Assembly: GCF_000745975.1 (NCBI RefSeq)
Contig: NZ_JQKJ01000004.1
Location: 124,001-188,000, forward strand
Reading direction: 5' to 3'
DNA from: Desulfobacter vibrioformis DSM 8776
Lineage (GTDB): Bacteria; Desulfobacterota; Desulfobacteria; Desulfobacterales; Desulfobacteraceae
DNA: 64,000 nt
The position numbers and the translations under genes are program-made. Under the pieces are notes generated by a model. That model searched no databases. It saw only the letters and a list, made by a program, of their open reading frames with translations, and had not been told where the DNA came from. This document shows, one piece after another, positions 58,134-64,000 of this stretch (its first letter is position 1; every line of letters starts with the position of its first letter).

Positions 58134-59274
58134 GGTTTGCCGACGCTCCTATGTTCATTAGAATTCCCATGGCTGCCATATTGATGATCAGGGATGTCCC
58201 GCCGTAGGAAATAAAGGGCAGGGTCAGCCCCTTGGTGGGCAGTACGCCCAAGGTCACGCCCGTGTTGATGATGACCTGGAGTCCAAGGTATAAGGTGATG
58301 CCCGTGGCTGTCAGTGCCCCGAAAAAGGTATCTGCCTGCCGGGCAATGCAGGTACCGGTGTGAAGGATGAGCCCGTAAAGCACCAGGATCGCTGTCACCC
58401 CGATAAGGCCGAGTTCCTCGCCGATTATGGAGAAAATAAAATCCGTATGGGGTTCGGGCAGAAAATGCATCTTTTGCATGGAAAGCCCGATACCCTTGCC
58501 GAACAGACCGCCCGATCCAAAGGCCTTGAGGGAGTTGGTGAGCTGGAACCCGTTGCCAAGGGGATCGTCCCAGGGGTGCAGGAATCCGATGACCCGTTCA
58601 AGCCGGTAACTGACCTTGAAAACCAGAAAGTATGCCACCACAGGAATAATCAGCGGCAACGGGATGAGCAGGTATCGTAAAGGTACGCCTGCAGTAAACA
58701 TCATTCCCCAGCAGATCATGCCCAGGACCACGATGGTGCCGAAATCGGGCTGGAACAGGATGAGTACGGCCATGAGGCTGAACCACATGACATGGGGTAC
58801 AACACCAATGGAAAATTCCCGCAGTTTTCCTGTTTCCTGTTTTTTGGACAGGGAGTAGGCCATGAAAAGGATCATGGCAAGCTTGGCAAATTCTGCGGGC
58901 TGGAATGCGAACGGCCCGAAATCAAGCCAGCGCCGGGCATTGTTCGCTTTAATGCCCAGGGCCGGGATAAGCACGGCAATCAGCAGGCCCATGGCTGTAA
59001 ACAGGATGATATAGGCCATGCTTTTATATAATTTGTAAGGCAAAGAGGCGGTGATATACATGATGCAAAGACTGGCAAACAGGAATATGGCCTGGCGTTT
59101 CAGGTAATAAAACAAGGTGTTATGCTCATCCATGGCAATGGCACAGGACGCCGAATACACCATGACCAGGCCAATGCCGGTGAGAATAAGCACCGGGAAA
59201 AGAATGGTTTTTTCCCTGAAAAAGGGATGGAGACGATTGGGGATGTATTCCCGGGCGCCCAGGGTATTAGCCAT
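58120..59274 (-). CDS. ftsW: Lipid II polymerase/division protein FtsW
   Basis: SEDS-family membrane glycosyltransferase working with a class B penicillin-binding protein at the septum. The 384 residues form about ten membrane helices. Family marks include LILTGIGLVMVYSAS, FQPAEFAKLAMILFMA, the loop FQPDFGTIVVL, EPHTDFIFSIIGEELGLIG and LTLPFISYGGTSLI. The open frame begins much earlier, within murD, but ATG at 59274 with GGAG upstream is the natural start. It overlaps murD by 8 bases. Confidence 0.95.
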   Translation of the reverse strand: MANTLGAREYIPNRLHPFFREKTILFPVLILTGIGLVMVYSASCAIAMDEHNTLFYYLKRQAIFLFASLCIMYITASLPYKLYKSMAYIILFTAMGLLIAVLIPALGIKANNARRWLDFGPFAFQPAEFAKLAMILFMAYSLSKKQETGKLREFSIGVVPHVMWFSLMAVLILFQPDFGTIVVLGMICWGMMFTAGVPLRYLLIPLPLIIPVVAYFLVFKVSYRLERVIGFLHPWDDPLGNGFQLTNSLKAFGSGGLFGKGIGLSMQKMHFLPEPHTDFIFSIIGEELGLIGVTAILVLYGLILHTGTCIARQADTFFGALTATGITLYLGLQVIINTGVTLGVLPTKGLTLPFISYGGTSLIINMAAMGILMNIGASANHGHK

Positions 59275-60637
59275 GACAGAGCTCCTGTCCCGGAACCATC
59301 GCGTTGACAATGCGGGAAAAGTCTTTTCCCCGTTCCTGGTAATTGGCATAGAGATCAAAACTTGCGCAGGCCGGGGATAAAAGCACCACATCACCTCTGC
59401 CTGAAAGGGAAACCGCCCTGTTAACGGCACAGATCATGTCCGGGCAGGCGTATGCCGGGCAGATGCCGTCAAAGGTCTCCATGATATGACCGGCAGCTTC
59501 GCCCATGCCGATAACTGCCTTGGCCCGGGCCTTCACTTCAGGCACCAGGGGGGCAAAATCCAGGCCCTTTTCCCTGCCTCCGAGAATGAGAATGACATTG
59601 GATTCAAAGGATTCCAGGGCACGCAGCACGGCATCCACGTTGGTGGCCTTGGAGTCGTTGTAAAAACGGATGCCGTCAATCTCCCGGACAAAGGCGATGC
59701 GATGGTCTGACAGGGTAAACTCGTTTAAGGCCTGCCTGATACCTGCCATGGTAGCACCGCAACTCAGTGCAACGAGCGCGGCTGCTGCAATATTTTCCCT
59801 GTTATGGATGCCGGGAAGCATGGCCAGGGTGTCTGCGGCAAGGGTGTCATTGATTTTTTTTGTCCGGATATCGATTCCCATCTTGTGAACGCTTGCGCCC
59901 CGGGTCACAGGGCCGGTGGATGAAAATTCAAGGATACCGGCGCAAATGGCTTTCGTCCGTGTTGAAAAATTTTTGATGGCAGCGTTAACCACGGCAGTAT
60001 CCAGAGCGGTCATATTTTTAAAAACAGACCATTTTGAATCGGCGTAAGCCGCAAAATCCGGATACCGGTCCAGGTGATCCTGGGCAATATTGAGAAGAGC
60101 TGCCACATCAGGCCTGAAAATATCCGCAAGATCAAGCTGGAAGGAAGAAATTTCGGCGACAACAACATCCTTTTGTCTGTCCTGCATGAGATGTTCCACC
60201 AGGGGGGTGCCGATATTTCCGCCCACAAAGCAGGAAATCCCTGATGCCTCAAGCATGGCTGCCACAAGTTCCGTGGTGGTGGTTTTCCCGTTGGTGCCTG
60301 TGATTGCGATCACTGGCGTGGTGTTGTACAGGGCAAAAATATCCAGTTCCCCTTTTACAGGCACGCCCTTGGCCCTGGCCGACCTGATAAACGGCATGTC
60401 TAAGGGAATACCGGGGCTTGGAATAATGATGGACGCCTTGTCAAACATCTTCTGGCCATGGCTGCCGATTCTTACCGGAATACCCAGTTCTTTTAAGGCC
60501 GCAGCTTCTCTGGTTTTTGTCCCGTCAATGTCCGTGGCTACCACGCAGTGGCCCAGGGAATTCAAAAACCGGGCCATGGAAATCCCGCAGACCCCTAAGC
60601 CCACAACCAGTTCATATGTGTCAGGAAAATGGCGCAT
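59267..60637 (-). CDS. murD: UDP-N-acetylmuramoylalanine--D-glutamate ligase
   Basis: Adds D-Glu to UDP-MurNAc-L-Ala. The 456 residues show VVGLGVCGISMARFLNSLGH, IIPSPGIPLDMP, VIAITGTNGKTTTTELVAAML, GGNIGTPLVEHL, ISSFQLDLADIF, NIAQDHLDRYPDF and FYNDSKATNVDAVLRAL. ATG at 60637 lies one base after the mraY stop, so expression is coupled. Confidence 0.96.
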   Translation of the reverse strand: MRHFPDTYELVVGLGVCGISMARFLNSLGHCVVATDIDGTKTREAAALKELGIPVRIGSHGQKMFDKASIIIPSPGIPLDMPFIRSARAKGVPVKGELDIFALYNTTPVIAITGTNGKTTTTELVAAMLEASGISCFVGGNIGTPLVEHLMQDRQKDVVVAEISSFQLDLADIFRPDVAALLNIAQDHLDRYPDFAAYADSKWSVFKNMTALDTAVVNAAIKNFSTRTKAICAGILEFSSTGPVTRGASVHKMGIDIRTKKINDTLAADTLAMLPGIHNRENIAAAALVALSCGATMAGIRQALNEFTLSDHRIAFVREIDGIRFYNDSKATNVDAVLRALESFESNVILILGGREKGLDFAPLVPEVKARAKAVIGMGEAAGHIMETFDGICPAYACPDMICAVNRAVSLSGRGDVVLLSPACASFDLYANYQERGKDFSRIVNAMVPGQELCHG

Positions 60638-60638
60638 C

Positions 60639-61718
60639 TTATCTTATTTTCAATGTGCTTAGGGATAGGGCGGCCAGGAAGATGGAAATAATCCAGAACC
60701 GGACAATCACCTTGGATTCATGCCAGCCTTTTAATTCAAAATGGTGGTGCAGCGGTGCCATTCTGAAGATTCTCTTGCCGTGGGTGATTTTAAAATAGGA
60801 GACTTGAAGAATTACGGATACCGCTTCCATGACAAAAAGCCCGCCTACCAGCACTAGCATGATCTCCTGTTTGGTGACCACGGCAATGGTGCCCAGGATG
60901 GCCCCAAGGGGGATGGAACCGGTGTCGCCCATGAAAATCTGGGCCGGATGGGCATTGAACCATAAAAAACCCATGCCGGCACCTGCCAGGATGCCGCAGA
61001 TTACGGTGACTTCCCCGGCTGCGAGAATGTGCCGGACATGCAGATACTCGGCAAACTGGACATGGCCGGCCACATAGGCAAACAGCATATAGGTCACCGA
61101 TGCCACGATAAAGGGGCCGATGGCCAGCCCGTCCAGTCCGTCGGTCAGGTTCACGGCATTGGATGTGCCCACAATGACCAGACAGGCAAAGGGAATATAA
61201 AGAATGCCTAAATTGATGGCCACGTTTTTGAAGAACGGTACCGTGAGCACGGCATTGAAGTCCGGGCTGCTGTAGATCAGAAAACCGATGAGCAGGCCCG
61301 AAAGGATCTGGAGAAGGAATTTTGCCCTGGCCGTAAATCCCATATTCTTTTTTTTCAACAGCGACAGGTAGTCGTCAATAAAACCGATAACACCGAAAAG
61401 CAGGGTGGCGAGCAGCAATATCCCCACATAGTGGTTGGTGAAGTTTCCCCATAAAAAGGTGGAAACAAAAATGGAAAACAAAATCATAATGCCCCCCATG
61501 GTGGGGGTGCCCTGTTTCTTTAAATGGGACTGGGGGCCGTCGGTCTGGATGATCTGGCCGAAATGCATGACCTGGAGCTGCCGGATTACAAAGGGGCCGA
61601 GAATAAAACAGATGAGAAAGGCGGTCAGTCCTCCGTATACGGTGCGGAAGGTGATATACCGGAAAATATTGAAAATGGTATAGTGTTCGTGCAGCGGGTA
61701 TAAAAACTGGTAAAACAT
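60639..61718 (-). CDS. mraY: Phospho-N-acetylmuramoyl-pentapeptide transferase MraY
   Basis: Integral membrane enzyme moving phospho-MurNAc-pentapeptide to undecaprenyl phosphate (lipid I). The 359 residues have about ten helices and FGQIIQTDGPQSHLKKQGTPTMGG, DDYLSLLKKKNMGF, NAVNLTDGLDGLAIG, FNAHPAQIFMGDTGSIPLGA and the His triad region APLHHHFELKGW. ATG at 61718, four bases after the murE-murF stop, gives the usual length; an upstream extension overlapping murF is unlikely. Confidence 0.96.
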   Translation of the reverse strand: MFYQFLYPLHEHYTIFNIFRYITFRTVYGGLTAFLICFILGPFVIRQLQVMHFGQIIQTDGPQSHLKKQGTPTMGGIMILFSIFVSTFLWGNFTNHYVGILLLATLLFGVIGFIDDYLSLLKKKNMGFTARAKFLLQILSGLLIGFLIYSSPDFNAVLTVPFFKNVAINLGILYIPFACLVIVGTSNAVNLTDGLDGLAIGPFIVASVTYMLFAYVAGHVQFAEYLHVRHILAAGEVTVICGILAGAGMGFLWFNAHPAQIFMGDTGSIPLGAILGTIAVVTKQEIMLVLVGGLFVMEAVSVILQVSYFKITHGKRIFRMAPLHHHFELKGWHESKVIVRFWIISIFLAALSLSTLKIR

Positions 61719-61722
61719 TGGA

Positions 61723-64000
61723 TCAGTCCGCCCTTTCAGCAGGTATGTCTTCAAGTACCGGGATCAGCGTTTCCATGGCCATTCCCCTGGAACCTTTAAT
61801 CAGTACCCAGGTTTCGTGTTTTGTTAATTTTTTAAGGGTCTCCCCCAGTTCCTGTTTGGACCCCATGACGATGCGTGTATCCGGGTATCCTTTTTCCAAA
61901 GCCCCCTCCCGGATCCGGGCGACCTGGGTGCCGAACAGCAAAAGCTTTGCCGGTGAAAGCGCTGCCACCAGGTACCCCACCTGCCGGTGAAGCAGTTGGG
62001 TCTGATCCCCCAGTTCCAGCATGTCTCCGAGTACGGCAATGCCCCGGTTCGTGCCGGCCATCCGGTTTAAGACCTTCAGGGCCTGGTCCATGGAACAGGG
62101 GTTGGCATTGTACGTGTCGTCAATCAGGTGCAGGCCGTTGCCAAGATGTTTTAAATTCATTCTGCCCTTGACCGGGACAAAGGCTTCAAGCCCCTGGGCA
62201 ATATCTGTTTCATCAATGCCTGCGGCCTTGGCCAGGGCGGCGGCGGCGGCGGCATTAAAGGCCATGAAGGCTGCCGGGGAGGGGACCGTGTATTGGCGGG
62301 CATGCCCGTCCATGGCAAGGGAAAATGTAATGCCATGGTCTGTGAAACTGATTTCTGACAAAAGGATATCGCTGTCGGGCCGGGTGCCGAAAAGCATCAA
62401 TTTGGCTGTCCCCGCGTTTTTCCCTGCCCCCTGGACAAGGATGTCACGCCGTGGGTCATCGCCAAAAACAATGGCTGTGCCGCCGGGGTTCAGTCCTTCA
62501 AAAATTTCAGCTTTGGCCCGGGCCACATTGTCCAAAGAGCCCACTCCCTGCATATGCGAACCATGGGTGTTGGTGATAAGTGCAATGTCAGGCCGGGCAA
62601 TGGCGGAAAGCCGGGCGATTTCACCCGGGTTGCTCATGCCCATCTCCACCACGGCCCATTCATGGATATCCGCCAGTCTGAGCAGGGTCAGGGGCAGGCC
62701 GATTTCATTGTTCAGGTTCCCCCGGGTGGCCAGGGTGTCATGGTGTTGCGAAAAGATATCTTCGGCCATTTTCCGGGTGGATGTCTTTCCGTTGGAGCCT
62801 GTCAGGGCGGCAATCCGCGCATTTGAACGCATCCGGTGATACCGGGCCAGGCGCCCCAGGGCAACCAGGGTGTCCGGCACTTGGAAAAAACAGATCCGGC
62901 CATTGTCCATCAGACGTTTCTGCTTTAAATCAAGGGTATCTAAGTAACCCTGCCTGACAATAAAAGCGGAAATTGCCTTTTCCGCCAGATCCGGAATAAA
63001 GCTGTGTCCGTCAAAGCGCTCCCCTGGCAAAGCCAAAAATACCATATCCGGGGAGAGGGTTCTTGAATCGGTGCCAATGCCTTTGAAAACCGGTGTTCCG
63101 GCATCTGCGCCACGCTTTTGTCCCAGAACGGTTACGGCGTCACACCCAAGGGCGCAGGAAAGATCCCCAAGATGCCATGGTCTTGGCGTCAATGCCTGGG
63201 TGCAGGCATGGGTTAAGTGTTCCTTGTCGTCAAAATGAATGGTGCCCGCATGGGTGATCTGGTAGGTTTCATGGCCCTTTCCTGCGGCCACGATAATGTC
63301 CCGGGGTTTTGAAATCTGGACGGCCAGGGCCAACGCTTTGGCCCTGTCAGTCATCCGGATATATCCTTTTTCACAGGCATTGGATGCCCCAAGATCAATC
63401 TGCCCAAGATCAATCTGCCCAAGATCAATCTGATTGACCCCCTGGGCACGGATACCGTCTATAATTTCGTCCACAATGGCGTCCGGGTCTTCGGTTCGCG
63501 GGTTGTCCGAAGTGACAATGGCGATGTCCGAGTATCTGCAGGCAATGACACCCATGGGGCCGCGTTTGCTACGGTCCCTGTCTCCGCCGCATCCGAACAC
63601 CGTGATCAGCCGTGCAGGTGCCCGGCCGGCAAGGGTTTTCAGGATGGATTCAAGGGCATCGGGTGTGTGGGCATAATCCACAAAGATATGCCGGTTCAGT
63701 TCGCAGGGAAGTTTTTCAAGCCGGCCCGGCACCCGTTCAAGACCGGCAATACCCCTGGCAATGGATTCAGGGTGGATGTCTGTGGCTAAAGCCGCGCCTG
63801 CCGCACATAAGATGTTTTCCAGGTTGAAGCGGCCCGTGAGCACAGAGTGCATGGGGGTCTGTACACCGCTGAAATCCAGGGTGGCTTTCAGACCATGGAT
63901 GTCGTCTGTGACGTTAATTGCCCTGATATCGGCCTGATGGTCTGCACTGACCCGGATAACGGGCAGATCAAGACTGTCTGCCAGCCGGGTGCCATATGCA
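61723..64000 (-). CDS. MurE-MurF fusion, 5' end outside the window
   Basis: One open frame runs from the window edge to 61723. Its upper part (~63180-64000) is the C-terminal two thirds of MurE: TGRFNLENILCAAGAALA, FVDYAHTPDALESIL, VFGCGGDRDRSKRGPMG and TSDNPRTEDP; DNPR marks the meso-diaminopimelate-adding type. The rest (from ~63180) is a complete MurF: PWHLGDLSCALG, GIGTDSRTL, LTGSNGKTSTRKMAE, NNEIGLPLTLL and DDTYNANPCSMDQAL. No stop or restart lies between, so the two ligases are covalently joined, as known in some other bacteria. A triplicated QIDLG unit interrupts the MurE part. Internal ATG at 63852 is not the start. Confidence 0.93.
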   Translation of the reverse strand, partial: AYGTRLADSLDLPVIRVSADHQADIRAINVTDDIHGLKATLDFSGVQTPMHSVLTGRFNLENILCAAGAALATDIHPESIARGIAGLERVPGRLEKLPCELNRHIFVDYAHTPDALESILKTLAGRAPARLITVFGCGGDRDRSKRGPMGVIACRYSDIAIVTSDNPRTEDPDAIVDEIIDGIRAQGVNQIDLGQIDLGQIDLGASNACEKGYIRMTDRAKALALAVQISKPRDIIVAAGKGHETYQITHAGTIHFDDKEHLTHACTQALTPRPWHLGDLSCALGCDAVTVLGQKRGADAGTPVFKGIGTDSRTLSPDMVFLALPGERFDGHSFIPDLAEKAISAFIVRQGYLDTLDLKQKRLMDNGRICFFQVPDTLVALGRLARYHRMRSNARIAALTGSNGKTSTRKMAEDIFSQHHDTLATRGNLNNEIGLPLTLLRLADIHEWAVVEMGMSNPGEIARLSAIARPDIALITNTHGSHMQGVGSLDNVARAKAEIFEGLNPGGTAIVFGDDPRRDILVQGAGKNAGTAKLMLFGTRPDSDILLSEISFTDHGITFSLAMDGHARQYTVPSPAAFMAFNAAAAAALAKAAGIDETDIAQGLEAFVPVKGRMNLKHLGNGLHLIDDTYNANPCSMDQALKVLNRMAGTNRGIAVLGDMLELGDQTQLLHRQVGYLVAALSPAKLLLFGTQVARIREGALEKGYPDTRIVMGSKQELGETLKKLTKHETWVLIKGSRGMAMETLIPVLEDIPAERAD
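63390..63432 (-). repeat. 15-bp tandem repeat (three copies) in the MurE part
   Basis: CAAGATCAATCTGCC occurs at 63390-63404 and 63405-63419, with a third copy from 63420 that matches through its first 13 bases. It keeps the frame and codes for three QIDLG units in a surface region of MurE before the next conserved block. Confidence 0.92.

Noticed and set aside
1-64000. tRNA, rRNA, prophage or integrase attachment sites
   Set aside because: I looked for tRNA-like cloverleaf ends, rRNA motifs and phage genes and saw none. A tRNAscan-SE run would settle the tRNA point.

Overview
The window reads as the chromosome of a Gram-negative bacterium, most likely a sulfate-reducing-type deltaproteobacterium (Desulfobacterota, Desulfobacteraceae-like). 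This placement is inferred from gene content and protein style: a plant-type DapB, pyruvate phosphate dikinase with its regulatory kinase, a group III-like phosphofructokinase, a NIL-domain ferredoxin and the order of the dcw cluster. No rRNA or tRNA gene is present to confirm it.

Layout. 1-1581 is the 5' part of a flagellin gene with an unusually long repetitive insert. 1999-2934 is a degenerate IS481-like transposase gene. 2953-8997 is a leftward run: plsB, a MurU-AmgK-like fusion, plant-type dapB, a DUF1232/J-domain protein and a small membrane protein. A 71-residue membrane protein and a NamZ-like muramidase gene follow. 11338-20728 carries hisC, cmk, rpsA, sppA, a yciO-like gene, pfkA, a lipase-like hydrolase and guaB, followed by dnaE. 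24270-30756 holds a BON lipoprotein, a DjlA-like co-chaperone, mtaB, mnmA, a ferredoxin, a PAS histidine kinase and a GGQ rescue factor. 30984-40726 holds the PpdK regulatory protein, two secreted proteins (one an exported, degenerate receiver domain), a PilB/GspE ATPase fused to a cyclic-nucleotide-binding domain, an ABC-F ATPase and ppdK. 40976-44106 is a lower-GC two-gene module: a HEPN-like protein translationally coupled to a dual-NTPase with a KGGVGR P-loop. I consider it the best candidate for an undescribed, conflict-type system. 44234-47367 is ykgJ-like, recR, ybaB and dnaX. 47617-50999 is an ArsR-controlled redox operon (permease, disulfide protein, DGC protein, thioredoxin, CcdA). 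50982-51176 holds a decayed radical-SAM gene fragment. 51224-64000 is the division and cell-wall (dcw) cluster on the minus strand: ftsZ, ftsA, ftsQ, murB, murC, murG, ftsW, murD, mraY and a murE-murF fusion cut by the window end.

The genes link in several ways. NamZ and the MurU-AmgK fusion would make UDP-MurNAc from old cell wall and feed the Mur ligases of the dcw cluster. The regulatory kinase at 30984 should switch PpdK at 38006 on and off. The tRNA genes mtaB, mnmA and the yciO-like gene serve tRNA modification.

Three dispersed intergenic repeat families are visible by eye: a roughly 110-130 bp palindromic element built from 9-base units (four copies), a heptamer array ending in a terminator hairpin (two copies) and a smaller palindromic element (two copies). 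In-frame tandem duplications of 15-base multiples occur in rpsA, murG and murE. Several genes use TTG starts supported by ribosome binding sites. All functional calls rest on motif recognition by eye; no database search was run.
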